This document shows, one piece after another, positions 53,837 through 61,645 of a stretch of 64,000 bases of DNA. Source of the stretch: Pseudolabrys sp. (GTDB lineage: Bacteria > Pseudomonadota > Alphaproteobacteria > Rhizobiales > Xanthobacteraceae); contig JALHRB010000002.1 of NCBI GenBank assembly GCA_022841665.1, forward strand, positions 62,001 to 126,000, in the 5' to 3' direction. The notes beneath the pieces were generated by a model. It ran no database searches and was not told the DNA's origin. It saw only the letters and a program-made list of their open reading frames with translations. The translations under genes and the position numbers were made by a program. Position 1 is the stretch's first letter. Every line of letters begins with the position of its first letter.

Positions 53837-53872
53837 TCTATAAGTGTCTTTGTGTCTATAAGTGTCTTTGTC
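53837..53872. repeat. 18-bp tandem duplication upstream of cobS
   Basis: TCTATAAGTGTCTTTGTG (53837-53854) is followed directly by TCTATAAGTGTCTTTGTC (53855-53872), one mismatch. AT-rich in GC-rich surroundings and ending 12 bp before the cobS ATG. The unit is a multiple of three and open in the cobS frame. Confidence 0.85.
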
Positions 53873-53884
53873 GGGACGAGAGCC

Positions 53885-54670
53885 ATGACAGACGATCTCT
53901 GGGTGCAACGGCGCGTCAACGATCTCAAGATCGGCTTCATTTTCCTCACACGCCTGCCGCTGCCCCATCAGCAGCCGATCGCGAAGGGCGAGCTGTCGCA
54001 CGCGCTGTGGACCGCGCCCCTCGTCGGCGCCGTGGTCGGATTGATGGGTGCGGCTGTCTATTGGCTGGTGCAAGCCCTGCATCTGCCTCCATTGCCGGCG
54101 GCGACGCTTGCGCTCGCCGCCACCGTGGCCGTCACCGGCGGCTTGCATGAGGATGGCTTGGCCGACGTCGCCGACGGCTTCGGCGGCGGGGCAACGCGCG
54201 AGCGCAAGCTCGAGATCATGCACGACAGCCGGATCGGCACCTACGGCGTCTGCGCCCTCATTCTGTCCTTCATGCTGCGGATCTCCGCGCTCGTCAACAT
54301 CGGCGATCCCGCTCTAGTGGCCGCCGTGCTGATCGCTGCTCACGCCGCGGCGCGTGCCGGTCTTCCGGCATTCATGCGGCTCGTTCCCCTTGCGCGAGAG
54401 GATGGCATGAGCGCGGACGCAGGCCGCCCGCCGCCGGCGAGCGTGATGGCCGCGGCCTTGCTCGGCATTGTTGCGCTCGTTGCAAGCCTCGGATTTGCGA
54501 CAGGCGTCGTCGCAGCCGTTCTGCTTTGTGCCGGATTCGGCTTCATGGCCTGGCTTTGCACCCGGCAGATCGGCGGCCAGACTGGCGACGTGCTGGGCGC
54601 TCTGGAGCAGATCGGCGAGATCGCCGTGCTGCTGGTGGCCGCGGCGGCGGCGTCACAGATCCTGCGCTAG
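53885..54670 (+). CDS. cobS: adenosylcobinamide-GDP ribazoletransferase CobS (CobV)
   Basis: A 261-residue polytopic membrane protein joining the activated corrinoid with alpha-ribazole phosphate, the last core step. FLTRLPLPHQQP, the conserved metal motif GLHEDGLADVADGFGGG, RIGTYGV and GQTGDVLGALEQ are visible. The ATG at 53885 matches the family start (MTDDLWVQRRVNDLKIG). Overlaps the convergent cobF stop by 4 bp. Confidence 0.93.
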   Translation: MTDDLWVQRRVNDLKIGFIFLTRLPLPHQQPIAKGELSHALWTAPLVGAVVGLMGAAVYWLVQALHLPPLPAATLALAATVAVTGGLHEDGLADVADGFGGGATRERKLEIMHDSRIGTYGVCALILSFMLRISALVNIGDPALVAAVLIAAHAAARAGLPAFMRLVPLAREDGMSADAGRPPPASVMAAALLGIVALVASLGFATGVVAAVLLCAGFGFMAWLCTRQIGGQTGDVLGALEQIGEIAVLLVAAAAASQILR

Positions 54671-55416
54671 CTTTTCCGCAGCAGATAAGTGTCCATGATC
54701 CAGCCGTGACGCTGCCGCGCTTCGTTTCGGACCTTCTCGATTTCCGGCCCGCATTCCTGCAACTTGCCCGATACGAGAATTTCGTCGGCGGTCCCGACAT
54801 AGGCGCCCCAGTAGATATCAACGTCGCCATCGCCGATGGTCTTGAACGCGCAGTCGCCGTCGAGCATCACCACGACGTTGTCGCCCGTCATCCCCTTGGC
54901 AAGTTGCCGTCCGGTCGTGATGTGGATGGGTTCGCCAATCCGGTTCAGCGCGATCCGGTGCCGCGCCGCCAGCGCCTGCACGCTGGTGATGCCCGGGATC
55001 ACATCGAGATCGAATGCCACGGTTTTCATCGCCGCGACCTGATCGACGATCCGCAGCGTGCTGTCGTAGAGCGATGGATCGCCCCAGACCAGAAACGCGC
55101 CGTGCTGGCCGTCAGCTAGCTCCTCCCGGATCATCCGTTCGTAGATCGCCGCCCTTTGCACGTGCCAGGCTGTGACGGTCGCCTCGTAGCAGGAGGGATT
55201 GCGGTCGCGCTCCGGATCCTCTGCTTCGATGATCCGGTATGACTTGTTCTTGATGTAGCGCTCGCAAATCTCCTTTCGAAGTTGGGTCAAAGCGCTCTTC
55301 TTGCGTCCTTTGTCGATCAGGAAGATGACATCGATATCGCTCAGCGCCTTAATCGCCTGAACCGTCATGTAATCAGGGTTTCCCGCGCCGATTCCGATGA
55401 TGGATAGCTTTCTCAT
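54667..55416 (-). CDS. cobF: precorrin-6A synthase (deacetylating) CobF
   Basis: A 249-residue methylase that acts at C1 with loss of the acetyl unit. IIGIGAGNPDYMTVQAIKAL, FLIDKGRKKSAL, VWGDPSLYDSTLR and IPGITSVQALAARHRIALN are typical. CobF is found in aerobic pathways. The ATG at 55416 gives the family start MRKLSIIG; an upstream frame is open but unrelated. Right-hand end of the cob cluster. Confidence 0.93.
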   Translation of the reverse strand: MRKLSIIGIGAGNPDYMTVQAIKALSDIDVIFLIDKGRKKSALTQLRKEICERYIKNKSYRIIEAEDPERDRNPSCYEATVTAWHVQRAAIYERMIREELADGQHGAFLVWGDPSLYDSTLRIVDQVAAMKTVAFDLDVIPGITSVQALAARHRIALNRIGEPIHITTGRQLAKGMTGDNVVVMLDGDCAFKTIGDGDVDIYWGAYVGTADEILVSGKLQECGPEIEKVRNEARQRHGWIMDTYLLRKS

Positions 55417-55477
55417 CTTCAGATACCTAAACGCGGGCGGCTGTGGCTCAATGACGGATCGTGCAATCACCTGCCGG

Positions 55478-55684
55478 TCACACGACCTTCAGATTCTCTG
55501 CCGATGTCTTGCCTTTGTTGGGTACTTCTTCGTACTCAACGGTCTGCCCCTCATTGAGGGTGCTTAAGCCGGCCTTTTCAACGGCCGAGATGTGAACGAA
55601 AACGTCCTTCCCACCTCCGCCCGCCGGTTGAATAAATCCGTATCCTTTGGTCGGGTTGAACCACTTCACGGTGCCCTTGGCCAT
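55478..55684 (-). CDS. cold-shock family RNA-binding protein
   Basis: A 68-residue CspA-type OB fold with RNP1 KGYGFIQP and RNP2-like DVFVHISAV. Likely an RNA chaperone. The protein starts at ATG 55684 ([11 protein letters not shown]); the longer open frame upstream is not coding. A 5' leader may hold regulatory structure but I cannot define it. Confidence 0.93.
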   Translation of the reverse strand: MAKGTVKWFNPTKGYGFIQPAGGGGKDVFVHISAVEKAGLSTLNEGQTVEYEEVPNKGKTSAENLKVV

Positions 55685-55744
55685 ACTCAAACTCCAATGT
55701 TGACGTGAGAAGATACTGCCAATGCGCAAAGATGCCAACCGCCG

Positions 55745-56095
55745 CCGCTGTTGTACCGAAAGACGCTGGGTCACAATGCCCGGCTGATGCCGGCGAAGTA
55801 TGTCCGCCGCTATTGCGAAGGGACAGAAGAACGATTTCCGCGACGCGGAGGCGATCATCGAGGCGGTGCAGTGGCCAACGATGAAGTTCTTGGCGATGAA
55901 GACCGCGGATCAGCTCGACCCGCAGGCGCTGCATCGGGTTCGCGAGCGATTGGTCAGCCAGCGCACCGGCATTATCAATCAGATCCGCGCCTTTCTGTTG
56001 GAGCGCGGCACTGCGGTGCGGCAGGGACAACGCTTCTTGCGCGCCCATTTGCCGAGAATCCTCGCTATGCCCTCCGATGTTCTGTCGCCACGTAG
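55745..56095 (+). pseudogene. IS110-family transposase fragment
   Basis: Reads [14 protein letters not shown] in one frame, then after a shift near 55800 [13 protein letters not shown] and HRVRERLVSQRTGIINQIRAFLLERG. This is the RuvC-like N-terminal part of an IS110 transposase (the ND-RDAEAI segment). The Transposase_20 half and both ends are missing and it is frameshifted, so it is dead. No terminal repeats are identified. Confidence 0.85.
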
Positions 56096-56383
56096 CCACG
56101 TATGCGCGGGAGAGACAGTTCCTCTCGCTCCAACCTACGCGCGAGTTAGCTCGACTACGCTGGCTTACGCGGAGACCGTTGGATCCCGGTTCCTCTCCCT
56201 CCGCCAGCCTGCTTCGCTCGTCGAGCTTCGCAGGATCGGCATCTTCGCTCGTCGAGCTTCGCAGGATCGACACAATCGCTCGGCCGAAGCAGGATGCCCT
56301 CTGAAGCTTTAGCGGAGGAGGAGATTCGAGGACCATCCCCCGCCGACCGTCTTTAGCCCCGAGCAGCGATCACAAAACTATCG
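56096..56383. other. intergenic stretch with direct and dispersed repeats
   Basis: No gene seen. It contains a 26-bp direct repeat (56213-56238 and 56244-56269) and a 25-nt segment (56192-56216) that recurs with two mismatches at 59365-59389. It may be the remainder of a dispersed repeat family next to the IS110 fragment. Confidence 0.6.
56213..56269. repeat. 26-bp direct repeat, two copies 31 bp apart
   Basis: Positions 56213-56238 and 56244-56269 are identical. Each copy includes the small palindrome GCTCGTCGAGC and ends CGCAGGATCG. Confidence 0.85.
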
Positions 56384-57298
56384 CTAAGGCTCGCCGGACG
56401 TGGACATGCTGTGTTGGTCGGATCGACTACCCCCGAGTACGATTCTCAGGAGGTCGATGACATTACGAGCGCCGAGCTTGCGCATGATATTCTTGCGATG
56501 AAATTCCACCGTGCGAGGACTGATGTTGAGGTTACGCGCCGCTTCCTTGCTTGAGGCGCCCTTGACGACTTGCGCCAACACAATCTGCTCTCGATGGGTC
56601 AGGTGCCGACTACCGGGGAACGGGTTCGAGAGAATATCGATCGCACCGTTCAACCTCGCGATTTCGCGCTTCGCTTCGGCAAGTTCCGGCGTTTCAAGGA
56701 AATCCCACCGGCCGTCTCGTTTCGCGATTGAGAAATTGTGCATGCGCGCCACATCGAGCACGTCGACGGCGCGGCTTGCCGCAAGCGAATAGGTGCAAAG
56801 TACGATCATACTCCGGCCGGCAAGCGAACGATCGAGTTCGGCCTCGTATTCGCGGAACGCTGTCCAGAGATCGGTCTCGAACCAGAAGGCATTGCCGCTG
56901 ACCCGCATACCTTCGAAGCCGCGGGCCAGCGCTTCGTCCAGTTTGGCATGCCAGCCGCCGGTGATCCGTTGAGGGTCGAACTCATCACCCCGGAGATACC
57001 ATTGGTAGCCTGGGACGAATTCGATTTGACCGTCCCGCAGATATTTCTCGAAATCGGGAACGGATTTGCGCAACGCCTCGATGGCGTTCTCCTGGTCGAT
57101 CGGGTCGGACAGTGCCCAGATGCAGAATTCCCCGCTCGCTAGGCCGGCGGCGAAATAGTCGGCGTGCACGTCATACAAATCCTGGACCGTCTCGTAGAAC
57201 AGGCAGATATGCGTGCCCCAAGGCCGGTCGCCGACGGGGTCGAGACCGGTCTTGCGCAGCTGGTCGACTTCCAAGGCAGTTCGCGCATGGCGTGACAT
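56384..57298 (-). CDS. MEDS-domain LuxR-type transcriptional regulator
   Basis: A 304-residue protein. Residues about 15-195 form a MEDS/DcmR-like sensor domain (PWGTHICLFYETVQDLYD, EFVPGYQWYLRGDEFDPQRI, YEAELDRSLAGRSMIVLCTY). The C-terminal ~60 residues are a LuxR HTH (HLTHREQIVLAQVVKG, SPRTVEFHRKNIMRKLG). MEDS domains are thought to sense small hydrocarbon-related ligands; the ligand here is unknown. I start at ATG 57298 (MSRHARTALEVDQ). Divergent from the LOV signalling gene with palindromes between. Confidence 0.85.
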   Translation of the reverse strand: MSRHARTALEVDQLRKTGLDPVGDRPWGTHICLFYETVQDLYDVHADYFAAGLASGEFCIWALSDPIDQENAIEALRKSVPDFEKYLRDGQIEFVPGYQWYLRGDEFDPQRITGGWHAKLDEALARGFEGMRVSGNAFWFETDLWTAFREYEAELDRSLAGRSMIVLCTYSLAASRAVDVLDVARMHNFSIAKRDGRWDFLETPELAEAKREIARLNGAIDILSNPFPGSRHLTHREQIVLAQVVKGASSKEAARNLNISPRTVEFHRKNIMRKLGARNVIDLLRIVLGGSRSDQHSMSTSGEP

Positions 57299-57377
57299 CC
57301 AGGCACTACCTCTGCGAACCCAGTCGCCACATTTAGCATGAGCCGTGGCCGGCGTCACGATTGCTTGTCGCCGGAGC

Positions 57378-57418
57378 CTCGTAATCCCACGAGGCGCTGC
57401 GCCTCGTAACTGCACGAG
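57378..57418. promoter_or_regulatory. pair of 16-bp palindromic sites (operator candidate)
   Basis: CTCGTAATCCCACGAG (57378-57393) and CTCGTAACTGCACGAG (57403-57418) share the dyad CTCGT-N6-ACGAG, with centres 25 bp apart. They lie between the divergent LuxR-type gene and the LOV-GGDEF-EAL gene. The size and symmetry suit a LuxR dimer; the regulator next door is the obvious candidate. Confidence 0.7.
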
Positions 57419-57563
57419 TTCCACCATTGGTCGTACTGCGGTATTTCGCGCCCAGTCTTTCGTGAGCCTCGGCCAAGCCGAGAACCGACGCGTTGCCGCT
57501 CCGGCCGCGCGCGGCAATGCTCTTGAGTCACCACGCCGGAAGCTGTGAGAGGACTCGCCACGA

Positions 57564-59324
57564 ATGACGGGCAAAAAACTCGACTCACTCGATCGCTTTC
57601 TTCGCAGCTTTGCAAGAACAGGCGGTGCCGAGCGCGAGCACGCCACGGAACTCGCCAGGATGTCAGCCGAAGCCATTGGCGCGGTGATTGAGGAGATCGA
57701 TGAGGGCGTGCTCATCGCGGACGCCAATGATCCGCACTTGCGGCTCATCCATGCGAATCGCGCCTTCGAGACCATCACGGGCTATTCCCGCGACGACGTG
57801 ATCGGCAAGAACTGCCGTTACCTTCAAGGGAGCGACAGGCTTCAGCCGGAGATCGCCAGGATGCGAGAGGCGATCAGCGAACTCAAGCCCATCGCCGTCA
57901 CCTTGCGCAATTATCGTAAGGACGGCAGCCTGTTCTGGAATTCCATCCGGCTCTTTCCGCTGCCCGCTTCGGGCCCAAAGACCTACGTCGTGGGGCTCAT
58001 CAGAGATGTGACTGACGTGCATCTCTCGGCCGAGCGAATCGATCGAGCCGAGCACCACGATCAGCTTACTGGCAGCTTGAACCGCTATACGTTCGTGGAG
58101 CGGCTTGACGCACTGTCGATGCGCTCGGTGCAGTTACCGGTCATCGTCAAGATTAACGTGGCGCAGTTCCAGGACATAAACACCAGCTATGGTTTCGATG
58201 TCGGCGACGCTCTTCTGCAACAGACGGCGCAACGGCTGCAGGCTCTCGGTCCTGACTTGATAGCGCGGACCGGCGGCGACGAGTTTGCCATTGCTTGCCT
58301 CGCGGACGGACGCGAGCAGGCTTTGGCTTGGCTGAACAGGATAGGAATCGCGCTGGGCCAGCGGTTTACGCTTCCCGGCGCTTCCATCGAGGTCAGGTTC
58401 GCGACCGGCTTTGTGATCGGGCAACCTGGCGGCAACGCCATCTCCCTGCTTCGCCAAGCAGGAACCGCTCTCCATCACTCCCGAGGAACTCGGCTTCGCG
58501 AAGTAAAGGAATTCGAGGCTGCCGATCAGCGCCGATCTGTTCAGCGGCAACGCATGACGAACGAACTCCAGCAAGCGGTTGCCAATGGCGAATTCCTGTT
58601 CCACTACCAGCCGCGCGTTGACTTGCGCACGGGGACGATCATTGGGGCCGAGGCTCTGCTGCGCTGGAATCACGGCGTGTTTGGGCTTCAGCGTCCTGAT
58701 CGGTTTATTGAACTCGCCGAGGACACCGGGCTGATCCTGGATATCGGCCACTGGGGTAGATGCGAGGTCGCTCGCTTTGCAGCCGAAGTGAACAAGCACC
58801 GCCAGACCCCGCTGCATTTCTCCGTCAACGTCGCCGCCATCGAATTGAATCACCGGGACATTGTTGCGTCCGTTGAAGACGCCGTGAAGAAAAACGGCGC
58901 AGACCCTGCATGGCTGACACTTGAGCTTACTGAACGCATGTTGGCGGAGGAGACGCCAAAACTTATCGCGATGTTTCATCAGTTGCGTGAACTCGGGGTC
59001 GGACTGTCGATTGACGATTTCGGCGTTGGATATTCGTCCTTTCGCTATGTCGACCGATATCCGCTAACCGAGATCAAAATTGACCGGGGCTTAGTGCGCG
59101 AGATGCCGCAGAGCGCGGCCAAGCGTATCATCATCGGCGCCGTTATCGAGATTGGCCGGGAATTGGGTTTCGATATCGTTGCAGAAGGAATCGAAACGGA
59201 AGCTCAAAGGGACGCTCTTAAGGCCATGGATTGCCCTTTTGGCCAAGGTTACCTTTTCGGTGCGCCCGTCGAAGCCGATGTTTTTAAGGCGCTCGCGGAA
59301 GCAACCTTAGAAAGCAAAGCGTGA
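57564..59324 (+). CDS. LOV-GGDEF-EAL blue-light c-di-GMP signalling protein
   Basis: A 586-residue protein. Residues about 40-155 are a LOV-type PAS domain with the flavin-adduct Cys84 in GKNCRYLQG and the flavin-contacting NYRKDGSLFWN. GGDEF (about 165-320) keeps TGGDEF at 237-241, but the first metal-binding Asp of the usual DxDxFK is Asn198 and the motif is degraded (NVAQF), and the RxxD inhibitory site is absent. EAL (about 340-580) keeps EALLRW, SVNVAA, LELTE, IDDFGVGYSS, KIDRG, AEGIET and GQGYLFG. I infer a light-regulated phosphodiesterase with a probably non-cyclising GGDEF. Confidence 0.88.
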   Translation: MTGKKLDSLDRFLRSFARTGGAEREHATELARMSAEAIGAVIEEIDEGVLIADANDPHLRLIHANRAFETITGYSRDDVIGKNCRYLQGSDRLQPEIARMREAISELKPIAVTLRNYRKDGSLFWNSIRLFPLPASGPKTYVVGLIRDVTDVHLSAERIDRAEHHDQLTGSLNRYTFVERLDALSMRSVQLPVIVKINVAQFQDINTSYGFDVGDALLQQTAQRLQALGPDLIARTGGDEFAIACLADGREQALAWLNRIGIALGQRFTLPGASIEVRFATGFVIGQPGGNAISLLRQAGTALHHSRGTRLREVKEFEAADQRRSVQRQRMTNELQQAVANGEFLFHYQPRVDLRTGTIIGAEALLRWNHGVFGLQRPDRFIELAEDTGLILDIGHWGRCEVARFAAEVNKHRQTPLHFSVNVAAIELNHRDIVASVEDAVKKNGADPAWLTLELTERMLAEETPKLIAMFHQLRELGVGLSIDDFGVGYSSFRYVDRYPLTEIKIDRGLVREMPQSAAKRIIIGAVIEIGRELGFDIVAEGIETEAQRDALKAMDCPFGQGYLFGAPVEADVFKALAEATLESKA

Positions 59325-59364
59325 AGTCCATCGGCTTGCGCGAATTCGCTCGAAAGTTCCAGTC

Positions 59365-59389
59365 CCTCTTCCTCCGCCGGCCTGCTTCG
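59365..59389. repeat. second copy of a dispersed 25-nt repeat
   Basis: Matches 56192-56216 at 23 of 25 positions. It lies between the LOV gene and the convergent phosphoribosyltransferase. Confidence 0.6.
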
Positions 59390-59393
59390 TCGA

Positions 59394-60035
59394 TCAGCGC
59401 TTCTGTTCCGCCAGCGTCGCGATGACTTCAGTGTCGGCGACCTGGCTGAAGTCCGAATAAAACAGGCCGATGGCGCCGAAGTCCTCATAGTCCTCCAGGC
59501 ACACGATCGTGTCGGCTTCGTCGCGCAGTTCGTTCAGGGTTGAGGTCGGCGCCACCGGCACGGCCAGCACCAGCTTGCGCGGCTGGCGCCGGCGCACGGC
59601 GCGCAGGGCGGCGCGCGTCGTCGCGCCGGTGGCGACCCCGTCGTCGACCACGATCACCGTGCGGTCCTTCAGCTCCGGCCGCGGCCGGCCGCCGAGATAG
59701 CGTTTGCGCCGGCGCTCGATTTCGTTGAGCTCGCGGTCGCGCACGGCGGCGAATTCCGCTTCGCTTACGCCGGTCAGGCCGATGACACTTTCATTGCGCA
59801 CGACCAGCGGCTCGGCGCCGTCGACGACCGCGCCGATGGCAAGCTCCGGCTGCGACGGCACGCCGATCTTGCGCACCAGCACCAGGTCGAGCGGGGCGGC
59901 GAGGGCGGCCGCGATCTCCGCCGCGACCGGCACGCCGCCGCGCGGCAGCGCCAGAACCACCGGCCGTTCGGTCTTGTAGGCGGCCAGCGCCGCAGCGAGC
60001 TTGCGTCCGGCTTCGGCGCGGTCGGTAAAGGGCAT
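59394..60035 (-). CDS. phosphoribosyltransferase-family protein
   Basis: A 213-residue PRTase fold: LALPRGGVPVAAEIA near the N-terminus, conserved KIGVPSQPELAIGAV, and the PRPP-binding loop VIVVDDGVATGATTRAAL. It resembles the stand-alone PRTases often found with dienelactone hydrolase or universal-stress genes. Substrate unknown. Confidence 0.88.
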   Translation of the reverse strand: MPFTDRAEAGRKLAAALAAYKTERPVVLALPRGGVPVAAEIAAALAAPLDLVLVRKIGVPSQPELAIGAVVDGAEPLVVRNESVIGLTGVSEAEFAAVRDRELNEIERRRKRYLGGRPRPELKDRTVIVVDDGVATGATTRAALRAVRRRQPRKLVLAVPVAPTSTLNELRDEADTIVCLEDYEDFGAIGLFYSDFSQVADTEVIATLAEQKR

Positions 60036-60064
60036 GCGCGCGTTCTCCGTTCGTCAATCGATAA

Positions 60065-60089
60065 CGGCTTTCGCCCGACGCGAAAGCCG
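60065..60089. other. 9-bp perfect hairpin in the divergent intergenic region
   Basis: CGGCTTTCG (60065-60073) and CGAAAGCCG (60081-60089) with a 7-nt loop, just upstream of the phosphoribosyltransferase start. No T-run; could be a regulator site or mRNA hairpin. Confidence 0.55.
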
Positions 60090-60178
60090 GGGACGCTATG
60101 TTGCCGCCGCGCGATGCGCATGGAAAGCGCCGGCGCGGCGGGCTAGGAATACCGGACCTTTGTCCGCCGGAGATCGTC

Positions 60179-60634
60179 GTGCTGGTCGTCGAAACCCTCG
60201 CTGCCTTACTTGCACATGCCGGAAAGCCGGTCGGCGTCAGCGCCTGGCGGACCATCGACCAGAAGACGATCGATGCTTTTGCCGCGGCCACCGACGACCA
60301 TCAATGGATCCACACCGACGTCGCGCGCGCGCGCCGCGAAGCGCCGGGCGGCAAAACCATCGCACACGGCTACCTGCTGCTTTCGCTGGTCCCCACGCTG
60401 ATGGCGGAGGTCGTGCGCGTCGAGAAATTCTCGCGCTCGCTCAACTACGGAGTCAACAAAGTGCGCTTCACCGCGCCAGTTGCCTGCGGCGCCCGCGTCC
60501 GCCTGAGCGTGACGCTGCAGGCGGCCGAGGCGGCCGCCGGCGGCTTTCGTTTCGTCTGGGCGAACACGCTGGAGCTGGAAGGCAGCGCGCGCCCCGCGAT
60601 GGTCGCGGAAACCGTCACGCTTCTGTACGACTGA
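60179..60634 (+). CDS. MaoC-family (R)-specific enoyl-CoA hydratase-like protein
   Basis: A ~151-residue hot-dog-fold protein with the hydratase-2 motif FAAATDDHQWIHTD (Asp/His dyad) and KTIAHGYLLLSL. Probably hydrates short or medium acyl-CoA. I chose GTG 60179 because GGAG precedes it and the family starts here; ATG 60098 would add 27 Arg/Gly-rich residues of doubtful nature. Confidence 0.85.
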   Translation: MLVVETLAALLAHAGKPVGVSAWRTIDQKTIDAFAAATDDHQWIHTDVARARREAPGGKTIAHGYLLLSLVPTLMAEVVRVEKFSRSLNYGVNKVRFTAPVACGARVRLSVTLQAAEAAAGGFRFVWANTLELEGSARPAMVAETVTLLYD

Positions 60635-60724
60635 GGCCGCCGGCCTGCTTGAGCCAGATCAATGAAGCGGGTGCATTCCGGCGCAAGGCTGCTTAGGTCT
60701 CAAAAAGCCCGGAAAAAAGAAGTC

Positions 60725-61090
60725 ATGGAAACCCCGGTTCAGATCGATTTCCAAGGCATGGAGGCCCGCGCCGACCTGCGCGCCGCCATCGCCAAGCACA
60801 TCAGCCAGCTCGAGGAACGCTTCGGCCGCGTCACCGCCGGACGCGTCGCCCTCAAAGCGCCCGGCAACCACCATCGTACCGGCGGCCTTTACGAGATCGC
60901 CGTGCGGCTTGCCCTGCCGGAAGGGCGCGAGGTCAATATCGGCCGCACGCCGCAGGGCGATGAGCGCTATGCCGACCTCGACTTCGCCCTCAACGACGCC
61001 TTCAAGCGCGCCCGCCGGCAACTTCAGGATCAGGTCGAGCGTATGCGCGGCCACGTTAAGCAGCACGCCGACCGGGATTCTGGGGGTTAA
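60725..61090 (+). CDS. HPF/RaiA-like ribosome-associated protein
   Basis: A 121-residue protein of the sigma-54 modulation/S30AE type: QIDFQGMEARADLRAAIAKHI, LEERFGRVTAGRVAL and DLDFALNDAFKRARRQLQD. Short-form hibernation factor or related RNA-binding protein; lacks the long C-terminal dimerisation domain. ATG 60725 gives the family N-terminus. Confidence 0.78.
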   Translation: METPVQIDFQGMEARADLRAAIAKHISQLEERFGRVTAGRVALKAPGNHHRTGGLYEIAVRLALPEGREVNIGRTPQGDERYADLDFALNDAFKRARRQLQDQVERMRGHVKQHADRDSGG

Positions 61091-61249
61091 CGCCGCAGTC
61101 CGGGGGACGCGTCGAATTTTTTTACCAGCCGTGGGAACGAAGCTGTATCGGCAAGTCTTGTTGTTCGCGGCTTGGAACGCAAATTTGACACACATCAACC
61201 CGGTTCTGTCCCAATCGGGTATTCGAGGAAACTCAACGGAGATGACCAG

Positions 61250-61516
61250 ATGAAAAAGGTTTTCGTGGTTCTTGCCCTGGCCCTGACTCTTGCCGGTTGC
61301 GAGACGGCGAGACAGGACCGCGCACTGGGCGGCGCCCTGATCGGCGGCGGCACTGGCGCCTTGATCGGCGGTCTAGCCGGGCGGTCGGCCGGCGCCGCGG
61401 TTGCCGGCGGCGTTATCGGCGCTGCGGCGGGCGCGATCATCGCCGATTCAACCCGTCCGGGCCGTTGCTATTACTACACTCGGTCCGGTCATAAGCGGTA
61501 CACACGCTGCCGGTAA
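61250..61516 (+). CDS. glycine-zipper outer-membrane lipoprotein
   Basis: An 88-residue lipoprotein. Signal peptide MKKVFVVLALALTLAGC with lipobox LAGC (Cys17), then a Gly-zipper (ALIGGGTGALIGGLAGR) and a C-terminal CYYYTRSGHKRYTRC segment. Start at ATG 61250; an earlier in-frame ATG encodes no signal peptide. Followed by a strong terminator. Confidence 0.88.
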   Translation: MKKVFVVLALALTLAGCETARQDRALGGALIGGGTGALIGGLAGRSAGAAVAGGVIGAAAGAIIADSTRPGRCYYYTRSGHKRYTRCR

Positions 61517-61538
61517 CGACCTTTCGGTGACGATACAA

Positions 61539-61576
61539 ATGCTCGGACCGATTATCGGTCCGGGCATTTTCTTTTT
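61539..61576 (+). terminator. rho-independent terminator
   Basis: A 14-bp stem, ATGCTCGGACCGAT (61539-61552) with ATCGGTCCGGGCAT (61554-61567), one G-T pair, followed by a T-rich tail (TTTCTTTTT). Confidence 0.9.
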
Positions 61577-61645
61577 AAGAGGCGCGGCACTGGGGTAGTG
61601 CGGCTGTAGGATGGCCGTCACACGGGCGGGATACGGAAGCGCCGG

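Noticed and set aside
53747-53884. Upstream ATG start for cobS
   Set aside because: The added 46 residues include the tandem repeat translated and overlap the cobT 5' end; the family starts at MTDDLW.
53837-56269. CRISPR array
   Set aside because: The short repeats at 53837 and 56213 occur only twice, without spacer periodicity or cas genes.
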